In this document: positions 53,971-61,387 of the stretch, in pieces
How the letters are laid out: each line of letters starts with the position of its first letter
Position numbering within the stretch: the stretch's first letter is position 1
Origin: a virus
Virus record (IMG/VR): IMGVR_UViG_3300027721_000016
Location: 1-61,387 of that record
Length of the DNA stretch: 61,387 nt
Direction: 5' to 3' (one strand)
Program-made: the position numbers and the translations under genes
Notes under the pieces: model-generated
What the model saw: the letters and a program-made list of their open reading frames with translations, nothing else
What the model was told of the DNA's origin: nothing
Databases searched by the model: none

Positions 53971-54450
53971 TTGGCAATTCAATCATTTACAGCGTTTTCA
54001 GTTCAATCTTCTGCTGAAAATACGGCGGGCGCGAACTTAACCGCTAACATATTGTATTCATCGGCATCCCGGACTCAGGCCGCCTACACCGTCCTGAAAG
54101 CCTATGCCATAGATCAGCTTGCCATTGACTTAGAAAAAATAGGCAAGACCGCCACGGATGCACAATCAGAGAAAGCCCTAGCATATCTGATAGCCGCCTA
54201 TTATGAGCAAAAAGATCCTGATGTATTCGCTAAGAGCGTTTCATTTGATGGCTATTCCGTGTCTAGGGACGGTATGTCAGGCTACCAGAAAGCCTACCAG
54301 GCATTGCTTGATGCCCTGCCATTGGCAGATTCCGGGGCAATCGCTGCCCTGCAAGATTCCGATGGCTTGATTCATGTACGCGACCATGATAATTATCCTG
54401 GGGCTTGGAGAATGACGGGGCTTGACCAAACTTCAATTGATCCATTTTGA
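53971..54450 (+). CDS. Head-tail connector-like protein, start uncertain (TTG)
   Basis: 159 residues. The frame is open back into the end of the HNH gene, but has no ATG or GTG; TTG at 53971 is the first candidate start. Upstream residues (ITVSDANIILAIQSF) look like real protein, so the true start may have been altered by the HNH insertion. Helical core SEKALAYLIAAYYEQKDPDV and C-terminal PGAWRMTGLDQTSIDPF. Lies between portal and protease genes; role by position only. Confidence 0.55.
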   Translation: MAIQSFTAFSVQSSAENTAGANLTANILYSSASRTQAAYTVLKAYAIDQLAIDLEKIGKTATDAQSEKALAYLIAAYYEQKDPDVFAKSVSFDGYSVSRDGMSGYQKAYQALLDALPLADSGAIAALQDSDGLIHVRDHDNYPGAWRMTGLDQTSIDPF

Positions 54451-54456
54451 GGTCTT

Positions 54457-55011
54457 ATGCCATTCCCACATGCCAAATTAGTAGATCCGGCGAGCCTTGT
54501 CACCAAGGCTGCCCATAGCCTCTATAATGCGGCTTCGGCGAGTACCTTGACATTGACCGGCACACTGCCAACGATCTCCTTTAGGTGCTCTGTGAGGCTC
54601 TACACGGCAGCGGGAAAGACCGATTGTGCAGGGCGGGTTACGGTCGGATCTGAGAATTTGGACTTTCTGATAGCTGGCAAGAAGACCACTGCCACGCTAT
54701 TAACCGCCTTGCCCACAATCACGACCGCGAATCTTTCTTGCATGATTGAAATCCTTGCCCTCGATTCCGGTGGTGCCGAAATCCAAAAGGAAACCGTCAC
54801 CTCGATAGACATCAAGTTCAAAGATGAGGCAGAATACTATTCGCAGTCCATTGGCGGATTCGTAAAACGGCCTGCGCATTGTACCACAGATGAGACATCA
54901 AGCGCAGTCGGTGACATAATCCGGTATGCTGGAATAGATCATGTGATAAAGGCCATCCACACAATTGATGGCAGGCACGGACTGGAAATAAAAAGGAAGC
55001 TAGAGTTCTGA
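54457..55011 (+). CDS. Beta-rich structural protein of unknown role
   Basis: 184 residues with a Thr/Ser/Ala-rich, mainly beta sequence (ASTLTLTGTLPTISFRCSVR; TKFKDEAEYYSQSIGGF-like end). No family recognised. It occupies the place of head-tail joining or capsid accessory genes, 6 bases after the previous stop and 1 base before the protease gene. Confidence 0.55.
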   Translation: MPFPHAKLVDPASLVTKAAHSLYNAASASTLTLTGTLPTISFRCSVRLYTAAGKTDCAGRVTVGSENLDFLIAGKKTTATLLTALPTITTANLSCMIEILALDSGGAEIQKETVTSIDIKFKDEAEYYSQSIGGFVKRPAHCTTDETSSAVGDIIRYAGIDHVIKAIHTIDGRHGLEIKRKLEF

Positions 55012-55012
55012 G

Positions 55013-56401
55013 GTGGTCCATATCCCTATCAAAACGTGCTCCGAAGACGGCAAGGCTGGCTTCAAATGGGGCGATCAAGGTAAATGCTATTTACACGACG
55101 GTTCTGATGAGAGCATAAAAGCCGCGAAGGGCAAGGCAGTCAAACAGGGTCTTGCCGAAGGCGGCGGTGAACTTGACGAAATTGAGATCACCAAGATAAA
55201 TGCGTCTGAGCCAACCTACGAATACCTGAAAAAAATATGGGAACTTCTCAAAGAGCATCCTTCGGTATTCGATCAGATCAAAGAGGCTGCCCATAAGACC
55301 GCCAGGGCGAGCGCGGGCGGGCAAATGAAGGCCAAGTATGCGAAAGAGGCGATTGATAGCGAAATGAAAACCAACGCTTCGAGCATGGGCGGCAAAGTCA
55401 TAGAGGAAACTGATGAGATAACGGTAATCCCGGCTGTCCTCATGGCAGAAGGCGTGAGGAACAAGGGGCTGCATAGGTATGAAGATTTCTCACGAGATGT
55501 CAGATGGTTTGAAGGCGTGCCGATTGTGCCGCCACATTTCGCGAGCGATCCTAGTGCAAGCCTGGTGACTCAGAAAACAAGCAAATTGGGCCAAATCCGA
55601 AACGTGAAACTCAACGCCGAAAAGCGAAGAGTGGAAGCGGAGGCAGTCCTTTTCAATCACAAATTTGATCCTGATGATTTAGCACGCATAAAAACCGGTG
55701 AGGCGTTTGGCGGTAGTATAGGATTTTGGGCAGATGACGAGCGTCTGCCAGAAACGCAAACATGGTCGGACGGCAAAGAATACAATCGCATTGAGAAAAA
55801 CTTTTTTGGAAACCATTTCTCAATTGTGGCCGATCCTGCCTGCCCGCTCGGAACATGCGGATTTAACGTAAATGAGGCTAATGAAATGACTGAAACTCCC
55901 AAACCAGCAGAAACCCCAAAGGTCAATGCTGACGACGAGGCCAAGGAGATCATAGAGGCTCCCAAGGTCAACGTAGAAAATCATATCGATCTTTCTACCG
56001 TATTGAATAAACTGGATGCTCTGGCAGGAGACTTTGCCACCTTCAAGACTAACGCCGAAGCAGATAAGGCAGAAATTGCCAGGCTCAAGGCAGCTGAAGA
56101 TGTTCGTATAAATGCTCAGAAGAATGCCGAGGATGCTTTGGTTCTGTCCACACTCACAAGCATGCTCCTCCCTGCCTTCAAGGATAAGAATGCTGAGTAT
56201 TTCCCTGCATTCAAGGGCAACGCTGCTCTGTTCATAGCTCAGAACCCGGATAAGATCGATCTGGCAGCATTTGCTAAGGTACCGGTAATCAGTCCCACCG
56301 GGCAGGCATTTGTCCCTCATGTCAATTCCAGTGATGAAGACCCCTACGAGGCAGCCGGTGCTAAGGCAGCCGAGAACATGCTTCCGAAGAAGGTGGCTTA
56401 G
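55013..56401 (+). CDS. Prohead protease (DUF2213-like) fused to scaffold region
   Basis: 462 residues, GTG start. Residues 1-55 are a Cys-bearing arm (CSEDGKAGFKWGDQGKCYLH). Residues about 135-285 form the protease region: VIPAVLMAEGVRNKGLHRYE, GVPIVPPHF, GQIRNVKLNAEKRRVEAEAV, AFGGSIGFWADD and NHFSIVADPACPLGTCG, matching DUF2213/S78-like head maturation proteins. The C-terminal 170 residues are Glu/Lys/Ala-rich helices typical of a scaffold. It would cut itself and trim the capsid during maturation. Confidence 0.75.
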   Translation: MVHIPIKTCSEDGKAGFKWGDQGKCYLHDGSDESIKAAKGKAVKQGLAEGGGELDEIEITKINASEPTYEYLKKIWELLKEHPSVFDQIKEAAHKTARASAGGQMKAKYAKEAIDSEMKTNASSMGGKVIEETDEITVIPAVLMAEGVRNKGLHRYEDFSRDVRWFEGVPIVPPHFASDPSASLVTQKTSKLGQIRNVKLNAEKRRVEAEAVLFNHKFDPDDLARIKTGEAFGGSIGFWADDERLPETQTWSDGKEYNRIEKNFFGNHFSIVADPACPLGTCGFNVNEANEMTETPKPAETPKVNADDEAKEIIEAPKVNVENHIDLSTVLNKLDALAGDFATFKTNAEADKAEIARLKAAEDVRINAQKNAEDALVLSTLTSMLLPAFKDKNAEYFPAFKGNAALFIAQNPDKIDLAAFAKVPVISPTGQAFVPHVNSSDEDPYEAAGAKAAENMLPKKVA

Positions 56402-56827
56402 ATGTCTGCTGAAGAGAGAATCCAGACCGGCCCGTTCGCCGCCGTTGCATTGAAGGAAGGCGAAGCTCTGATCATATCCAGTCAGGTGCTTACTCAATCC
56501 ACCACCGTTAACGATACTGTAGTGGGTGTAACCGCAATGGCCACGGTAGACGATACCGGCACGGCCCTTACTCTGACATCGGGCGATTTCAGAGAGTATT
56601 ATCCGCTCGGATGCAATGAGGTAGTTAATTGTCTATCTCTGACTGCGCAGACTTGGAGGTTCGGGGCGATCGTTTACAACGCGCAGACAGCTTCCGCTGA
56701 TGGCCGTGTAGAGACTTCCAGCTCAAATTCTGCCACCAAAATTGGCCGATATGTCGGGCCTGACAACGTAGCGACTTCTGGAGAAACCCTCATCAGAGTA
56801 CTGCTCTGCTTTGCACCGATAGGATGA
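56402..56827 (+). CDS. Head decoration/stabilisation-like protein
   Basis: 141 residues, beta-rich (VAVKEGEALIISSQVLTQS-like start; GVTAMATVDDTGTALTLTSG). Small Ser/Thr/Ala-rich protein between the protease-scaffold and capsid genes is the usual place of gpD-like decoration proteins. No named family visible. ATG immediately follows the protease stop. Confidence 0.6.
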   Translation: MSAEERIQTGPFAAVALKEGEALIISSQVLTQSTTVNDTVVGVTAMATVDDTGTALTLTSGDFREYYPLGCNEVVNCLSLTAQTWRFGAIVYNAQTASADGRVETSSSNSATKIGRYVGPDNVATSGETLIRVLLCFAPIG

Positions 56828-56840
56828 GGAGGATAAAAAA

Positions 56841-57824
56841 ATGACTAATGTTCAGCCAAAAATGGGGCCAATGACCACAGAGCAGCTCGGATCTTTCGTT
56901 AAGGGATTCGTTAAGAAACTGCCCACTGTCATCGATCAGTATCTATACCAGCAGCCTGCTGGGCTCTTGAAAGCTTTCCCGGTTGACCGGCTCGACACTC
57001 AGACCCTCGAACTGTCCACCCGCACATGGGCAGGCGGTGAGATGGACCAGGCACTCGACGGGGCACCGGATTCTTCCAGGTGGAAATATATCCGATCCTA
57101 TAAGGATCTGACCAACTCATGGGACAAGCAGGACTTCTTCATCTTTGACAGCGCCACCACGATGGCCGCTGCAAATCGGTTAGCCTCCGATGGTCAGAGA
57201 GATGTCCAGAACTACTTCACCGCGACCAGGGTCTATAAGATGCTTCGGGAACTGAAGGCAGGCAATGTCTCTGGCAACACCCATGCAGCCGGCACCGCTG
57301 GTGGTGGTTCTGCATCTGTTTGGGGCGCGGCAGGCACCGGAGACGCAGAAGCCGACATAGCCAAGGCCATAACCACCATAGTGGGCGGCACCGGCATAGA
57401 TGTCAGCAAGACCACATTCGGAGTAGCATATCCATCCGAAGTCATGGATGAGTTCATGCAGCTTGATCTGATCAATCAAGTCACTCAGAGATTACAGGAT
57501 TACCTCAAGACTGCCTGGAATGTCAACCTGTATGCGGTCACTCCCTGGAAGGATGGTGAGGGCAATGCGTATATCAGCAACAGGCCAGTAACCTCATCCG
57601 ATGCCCTTGGCACTTCCGCTCTGGTGTTCGTGGAAGGCCCGCAGACCATGCTCGGAGGCGAATACCGGCCCAATGATATCATGCTCTCGGAGACTGAAAG
57701 AGTCTATGGTACTGGATACCGCACTTTGATGAAACAGTGCGTTGAATATCTGGTTGTACCAACGGATGCTACCGCAAACGGTGACAGCTCTCTGATCTAT
57801 GAGATCACTTCGGTTACGACCTAG
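56841..57824 (+). CDS. Major capsid protein (HK97-fold candidate)
   Basis: 327 residues, GAGGAGGA ribosome-binding site. Sequence MTTEQLGSFVKGFVKKLPTVIDQYL, long N-arm helix, WDKQDFFIFDSATTMAAANRL, then a Gly-rich loop and a C-terminal beta/alpha domain (VAYPSEVMDEFMQLDLINQVT; TLMKQCVEYLVVPTD) fit an HK97-fold capsid. It has the right size, high expression signals and the place directly after protease and decoration genes. Confidence 0.75.
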   Translation: MTNVQPKMGPMTTEQLGSFVKGFVKKLPTVIDQYLYQQPAGLLKAFPVDRLDTQTLELSTRTWAGGEMDQALDGAPDSSRWKYIRSYKDLTNSWDKQDFFIFDSATTMAAANRLASDGQRDVQNYFTATRVYKMLRELKAGNVSGNTHAAGTAGGGSASVWGAAGTGDAEADIAKAITTIVGGTGIDVSKTTFGVAYPSEVMDEFMQLDLINQVTQRLQDYLKTAWNVNLYAVTPWKDGEGNAYISNRPVTSSDALGTSALVFVEGPQTMLGGEYRPNDIMLSETERVYGTGYRTLMKQCVEYLVVPTDATANGDSSLIYEITSVTT

Positions 57825-57850
57825 ATCGTAACCCTTTTAGGAGGTATAAG

Positions 57851-59755
57851 ATGAAAAAAATTCTAATAGTCACCATGCTCCTAATGCTGCTCATGCCGTT
57901 TGCGTTGGCCATCCCCGACCCCTACGATATGCTCAGGGGCAAGCAGATGATCCCCGTCGGCGGTCCGTGGATTGCAGATAATCAGTATATATATTTTGGC
58001 GACGATAAAGATTCGTACATAAAATACGATACCGCAACTGGCTATCTGGTCCTGAGCGGTGTTGCCGCTACATCACTGACAGCGGGCGGCACAGTGGGCG
58101 CAAACAACCACCTGACTTGTGCTGCAGGCTCTTCTAAGCTCGATTTCCAGCTAGGAACCGGCACAACCGATACCACAACGGGAATCAATACCCTGCATGG
58201 CGATGTCTCAATTTCGGACGGAAAAGATTTCGCGATGGTCGGAGCAGGAACTTTTGCGACCGGCACTGGCGCGGTTAGTCTTCTCGGCCCTACCACGATA
58301 GCGGACCTCGCTGCGATTACCGCCGGATCTGGGTCGGCTGCGTATGATCTTTCAGCCAGCACTGGGGCATTCACCACCTCATCCGGCGCAAATACTCTGA
58401 GCGGCGATACGACCATATCAGGCAGCAAAAACTTTACAACTGGCACTGGCACAACCGCCTTGAATGGCAATGTCACTCTTGCCGCAACAAAAGGATTCAC
58501 CAAAACGGCGGGCGTGGGCGATTTCGATTATAGCCTTGGAACCGGCGCATTCAAAACCGCGACAGGCACAAATACAATAGGCGGCGCGGTTGTGTTTGCG
58601 GCTGACAAGGGAGTCACAGTCAATGCCGGAACTGGCGCGTTTGACTTCTCCGGCGGATCTGGCCTCTTCAAAACATCTGCAGGCGCAGTCACAATCGGCC
58701 CAGGCGCAACCGGGTTGACCGGGGCAACCACCATAAGCAACCTTGCCGCAATCACCGCTGGATCGGGCTCGGCTGCCTACAACCTGGCTGCAAGCTCTGG
58801 TGCATTCGCTACCAGCACGGGAACGAATACCCTTAGCGGTGATACTGTAATCTCTGGTTCCAAGACATTCACCACCGGAACCGGGGCAGTGGCGATCAAT
58901 GGAGATACCACAATCGCAGCCACCAAAGGCATAACCAAGACCGCTGGTGCAGGAAACTTTGATTTCTCAGCTGGTTCGGGCACATTCAAGACATCTTACG
59001 GAATCAATACCCTGAGCGGTGATGTCTCCATAGCAGACGGAAAAGATTTCGCGATGGTCGGAGCAGGAACTTTTGCGACCGGCACTGGCGATGTCAGTCT
59101 AAACGGCGCTGTAACCATTGCCGCCAATAAGGATCTGTCCTTATCAGGAACGGGTGATGTCACTTCCGCCGCGACCATTCAAGGCGAGCAGGTAACGAGC
59201 ACGGATGATATGAACGTCACAGATACGCTCTATGTCGCTGATATTGTCCAATCCAACGATGCTGCTTTCACAAACGTAGATATCACTGGAACGCTTGATA
59301 TCGATACTCCAACGACCACTATCCGAAATGTGACGCTTGATGCCGATAAGACGTTAGCAGTAACCACAGCGGATAAGCTGACCGTTGGCGGCAACATCAT
59401 CCCACAGGAAATGGCTATTCCATTCACCTATACAGCTTCTTCTGTGGATGTTGGTGTATTCTCTGCTAAAGGTGCATGGAATATTACCGCTGTCGAGCTC
59501 GTGCCGAGGGTGGTTGGCGGGGATGCTGGAGCCGTAAACGTAACTGTCAAGGTATGTGACAGTGGCGAAGCTCCTGCGTCTGGTGTGGCTGCTCTGAGCG
59601 CGGTCTTAGACTTGAAGGGTACAGCAGATACTACCCAGGCCGGATCACTTAGCGCAACTGTTGCATGTACGGCTGCTCAGTACATCGCTCTGGATTTCAC
59701 GGGCACAATGACCGACGCGGTTGGATCGGGTACGATATGGGTTAAGAGAGTCTAA
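57851..59755 (+). CDS. Secreted or surface repeat-rich protein with signal peptide
   Basis: 634 residues. Residues 1-21 (MKKILIVTMLLMLLMPFALA) are a Sec signal peptide. A beta-rich middle (about 70-440) repeats GSGSAAYDLSASTGAFTTSS-GANTLSGDTTISGSK-type units at least six times, at DNA level including an exact 55-base duplicate (58217-58271 = 59036-59090). The C-terminal domain (FTYTASSVDVGVFSAKGAWN onward) resembles a beta-sandwich trimerisation or receptor-binding domain. Signal peptides are unusual for tail fibres; it may be a host-surface or exported protein. GAGG ribosome-binding site. Confidence 0.65.
   Translation: MKKILIVTMLLMLLMPFALAIPDPYDMLRGKQMIPVGGPWIADNQYIYFGDDKDSYIKYDTATGYLVLSGVAATSLTAGGTVGANNHLTCAAGSSKLDFQLGTGTTDTTTGINTLHGDVSISDGKDFAMVGAGTFATGTGAVSLLGPTTIADLAAITAGSGSAAYDLSASTGAFTTSSGANTLSGDTTISGSKNFTTGTGTTALNGNVTLAATKGFTKTAGVGDFDYSLGTGAFKTATGTNTIGGAVVFAADKGVTVNAGTGAFDFSGGSGLFKTSAGAVTIGPGATGLTGATTISNLAAITAGSGSAAYNLAASSGAFATSTGTNTLSGDTVISGSKTFTTGTGAVAINGDTTIAATKGITKTAGAGNFDFSAGSGTFKTSYGINTLSGDVSIADGKDFAMVGAGTFATGTGDVSLNGAVTIAANKDLSLSGTGDVTSAATIQGEQVTSTDDMNVTDTLYVADIVQSNDAAFTNVDITGTLDIDTPTTTIRNVTLDADKTLAVTTADKLTVGGNIIPQEMAIPFTYTASSVDVGVFSAKGAWNITAVELVPRVVGGDAGAVNVTVKVCDSGEAPASGVAALSAVLDLKGTADTTQAGSLSATVACTAAQYIALDFTGTMTDAVGSGTIWVKRV
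58217..58271 (+). repeat. 55-base exact repeat, copy 1
   Basis: Identical to 59036-59090. Both lie in the repetitive secreted protein and encode GKDFAMVGAGTFATGTG. Recent duplication or gene conversion is implied because synonymous sites are also identical. Confidence 0.9.
59036..59090 (+). repeat. 55-base exact repeat, copy 2
   Basis: Second copy, identical to 58217-58271, within the same gene and about 820 bases downstream. Confidence 0.9.
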
Positions 59756-59786
59756 GTGACTCTCTATTATTTTTAGGGTGTTAATG

Positions 59787-60485
59787 ATGAGAATAATAGC
59801 TTTGTTGTTTGCAGTGGCCCTCATCGGCATTTCGTCTGGTCACAACGAACTGTCGGAGTCTGCGCCACGGTTCCCGGCAGATTTGGTGATCGGAGATGCC
59901 GCCACTGATAATATTCGCATAGATCCTGACACCGGCATAACCTTCACAGGAGATGCTAAATGCCGTCTATCGATGAGGCCATTCATCGAGATTGGAGATA
60001 TCGCAGTCCAAGAAAAGCCCACGGTGGTCTCTTATGGAGCTACTAAAGGCTATTCCCTTCCACTTTATGCAGCCAACGAAGAAATATTCTTCTCGGAGTA
60101 CATAGCTGGCAGGTGGGACGGGGCAAGTAACATAACCATATCAGTCATTGGTTATCTCGATACGGCGGAAACCGCAGACGACGATTTCAACCTATCGCTC
60201 CAATGGCAGAACAAAGCGACAAGTAGCGGCGTGGTGCCCATCGCGGTAAATACTATCTATCAAGTTACAAACTGTCCAACGGGGCGAAATGTTCAGTATT
60301 CGATCTATAAAGTGGATTTCCCGATAGATTGGGACCTTCCCGCTACTGATCTAGCAGCGTCTGACTATTTCGCTGGGCGGCTGTATAGATCGGCGGTTGG
60401 AGCTGGTAATGTGGAGATCGCCGGCGAATTTGTGGTCACCATGATTGTAATTACTTATCAAGTTGACAAAGTTTTCAAAATATAA
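59787..60485 (+). CDS. Secreted beta-rich protein with signal peptide
   Basis: 232 residues from the ATG at 59787 (59784 and GTG 59778 are alternatives; GGGTG at 59776-59780 best suits 59787). Residues 1-17 (MRIIALLFAVALIGISS) form a signal peptide. The rest is beta-rich (KGYSLPLYAANEEIFFSEYI) and shares the DLVIGDAATDNIRIDPDTG style with the preceding protein. Likely surface-exposed. Confidence 0.6.
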   Translation: MRIIALLFAVALIGISSGHNELSESAPRFPADLVIGDAATDNIRIDPDTGITFTGDAKCRLSMRPFIEIGDIAVQEKPTVVSYGATKGYSLPLYAANEEIFFSEYIAGRWDGASNITISVIGYLDTAETADDDFNLSLQWQNKATSSGVVPIAVNTIYQVTNCPTGRNVQYSIYKVDFPIDWDLPATDLAASDYFAGRLYRSAVGAGNVEIAGEFVVTMIVITYQVDKVFKI

Positions 60486-60496
60486 GAGGAACTGAA

Positions 60497-60850
60497 ATGA
60501 TGAAACACTCTAAGAAGTCTAAAGGGGCCGCCATCTTGGAGCCCGATATACAGGCCCCAAATGTATTCGATAACGTAGATAAAATGATATCAGAAATCAC
60601 TGAGGAAAAACTTGAGCCCGAAGAGGTTGGCATTAAGATCTATGTCTTCCTGCCCAAACATAGCAAATCTGCCAGGAAGCTTGCCGCAAAGCAGTTTTCC
60701 GAAGGCATATCAGAGAAAGGCACTATCAAGCTACCCGACGGGCAGACGATCAAGTTTGGCGGAACCTGCAAGACCGAAATGAGGCCGGAACTGAAGGCCA
60801 TGCTTAGAGATGGTGTCTTTCTGGCGGGCAAAGCGCCTCGGAAATCTTAG
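60497..60850 (+). CDS. 117-residue hypothetical protein
   Basis: MMKHSKKSKGAAILEPDIQA... with a KIYVFLPKHSKSARKLAAKQ helix and GTIKLPDGQTIKFGGTCKTE beta part. Starts 11 bases after the preceding stop with AGAGGAA. No known family. It lies between secreted-protein and adhesin genes. Confidence 0.6.
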   Translation: MMKHSKKSKGAAILEPDIQAPNVFDNVDKMISEITEEKLEPEEVGIKIYVFLPKHSKSARKLAAKQFSEGISEKGTIKLPDGQTIKFGGTCKTEMRPELKAMLRDGVFLAGKAPRKS

Positions 60851-60912
60851 CTTTTGAACAATACTCTGTCGTTGCAAAGCGATGTTAGAGAAATCTAATG
60901 GAGTTGATATTG
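60851..60912. other. Short spacer before the origin-spanning gene
   Basis: 62 bases with no gene. It ends with the GGAG ribosome-binding site (60900-60903), 9 bases before the ATG at 60913. An in-frame ATG at 60898 lacks a ribosome-binding site. Confidence 0.5.
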
Positions 60913-61387
60913 ATGAGTAAAACATGGAAAACGATAGCACAAGAATTTAAGGGCCTCATAGGCGAAGTCCAAGCCACCCCGACCAGCAACACTCTTTTAG
61001 CGCGGCTAAAAGACGCGGTGACACATCTCGCCACATTGGCGGGGGCGATATCGGCTGGCAAGATGCAGGCAGATTTGCCATCTGGTGCCGCGTCTGCAAC
61101 AAACCAGACTGATATCATCAAGGTGGAAGATGCCGCTCATGTGTCGGGCGATAAAGGGGTCATGGCGCTTGGTGTCCGGTCGGATGCTGCCACACCGTTA
61201 GCATCTGCTGGGGATTATCACCCATTTCTTTTCGACGCGAATGGCGCTGCCTGGGTACAGCTCGCGGGTGTCTTATCGCACTTGCTAGATTCGATAGACG
61301 TTGCCAAGATGAGCAAAGGCGCGGTCACCACCGCGCATTCCGCAATAACCGCCACGGCCACCAGCGCAGAAATCGATTGCCGAGGAT
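60913..61387 (+). CDS. Virion surface/adhesin-like protein, N-terminal part (continues at 3-386)
   Basis: Starts at 60913 with GGAG 9 bases upstream. Residues 1-50 are helical (AQEFKGLIGEVQATPTSNTL). Residues about 50-116 (TDIIKVEDAAHVSGDKGVMA; LGVRSD; DANGAAWVQL) carry the motif recurring in tailed-virus appendage proteins. It runs off the right end and joins 3-386 for a total of about 243 residues; the residue at the join is Leu in this copy (61261-61263) and Ile in the left copy (3-5). Confidence 0.8.
   Translation, partial: MSKTWKTIAQEFKGLIGEVQATPTSNTLLARLKDAVTHLATLAGAISAGKMQADLPSGAASATNQTDIIKVEDAAHVSGDKGVMALGVRSDAATPLASAGDYHPFLFDANGAAWVQLAGVLSHLLDSIDVAKMSKGAVTTAHSAITATATSAEIDCRG
61262..61387. 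repeat. Terminal direct repeat, right copy
   Basis: 126 bases identical to 4-129. See the left copy. Removing one copy gives a circle of about 61,258 bp. Confidence 0.9.

Noticed and set aside
52992-53971. Intron or intein associated with the HNH gene
   Set aside because: Portal ends normally before it and the following gene is separate; no split gene or splice-like structure was seen, so a free-standing endonuclease is more likely.
58042-59427. Several long minus-strand frames opposite the repetitive secreted protein (for example 58042-58503)
   Set aside because: They are repetitive Pro/Val-rich mirror translations of the GTGT-type repeats, with no ribosome-binding site.
1-61387. Integrated provirus
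   Set aside because: No integrase, attachment-site pair or host genes at the edges; ends overlap in a way that fits a complete viral genome.

Overview
This window looks like the whole genome of a tailed double-stranded DNA virus (Caudoviricetes type) of an archaeon. Bases 4-129 are repeated exactly at 61262-61387, and one gene reads in frame from 60913 through the right end into 3-386, so the molecule is probably circular or circularly permuted, with a unit of about 61.26 kb. The archaeal assignment rests on a PCNA sliding clamp, an XPF/ERCC4-type nuclease, QueD with a DpdA/TGT-like protein, AbrB-like mini-regulators, and TATA boxes preceded by purine-rich BRE-like bases, several of them 25-28 bases before a start codon (leaderless type). 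A methanogen or methanotroph-related euryarchaeote is a reasonable guess but is not proven. I saw no integrase, tRNA gene or CRISPR array.

Layout. (1) 49.6-61.4 kb, continuing through the origin to 3.98 kb, plus strand: terminase, portal, an inserted HNH gene, head maturation protease/scaffold, decoration protein, major capsid protein, two signal-peptide proteins (one highly repetitive), then adhesin-like and polysaccharide-deacetylase proteins, followed by a probable lysis cassette (small membrane proteins around a metacaspase-like peptidase). (2) 4.0-5.3 kb, minus strand: a run of tiny, mostly Cys-rich proteins. (3) 5.5-20 kb, plus strand: head morphogenesis and the whole tail (completion and terminator proteins, tube, chaperones, tape measure, two paralogous hub proteins, a beta-propeller distal protein), interrupted by two small antisense islands. 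(4) 20-23.2 kb, plus strand: wHTH/zinc regulators, a glutaredoxin, microproteins and a proteasome-like Ntn hydrolase.

(5) 23.2-35.4 kb, minus strand: the most unusual region. It encodes MazG, a helicase-methyltransferase fusion, DpdA-like and QueD proteins (7-deazaguanine), PCNA, and a full type IV-B-like CRISPR-Cas gene set (csf1, a Cas11-like protein, csf2, csf3). Downstream come a ParB-like protein, an unknown 277-residue protein, a DUF3440-like PAPS reductase, a glycosyltransferase-like protein, a zinc ribbon and a second CysH-like protein. There is no cas6, dinG or array, as is usual for type IV-B.

(6) 35.5-39.7 kb, plus strand: AbrB, CoiA-like nuclease, primase-polymerase and a P-loop helicase whose 3' end carries a dense GTAAG/CTTAC cluster (candidate origin). 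(7) 39.8-41.5 kb, minus strand: five small genes. (8) 41.6-49.0 kb, plus strand: early/recombination genes (RecT, XPF-like nuclease) with many overlapping microgenes. (9) 49.25-49.6 kb: a hairpin-rich non-coding stretch before the terminase.

Working picture: the replication and recombination genes supply a primase-polymerase, helicase, clamp, RecT and XPF. The 7-deazaguanine, methylase and possibly sulfur-related enzymes could protect viral DNA. The type IV-B complex may act against competing elements or host factors; its function is inference.
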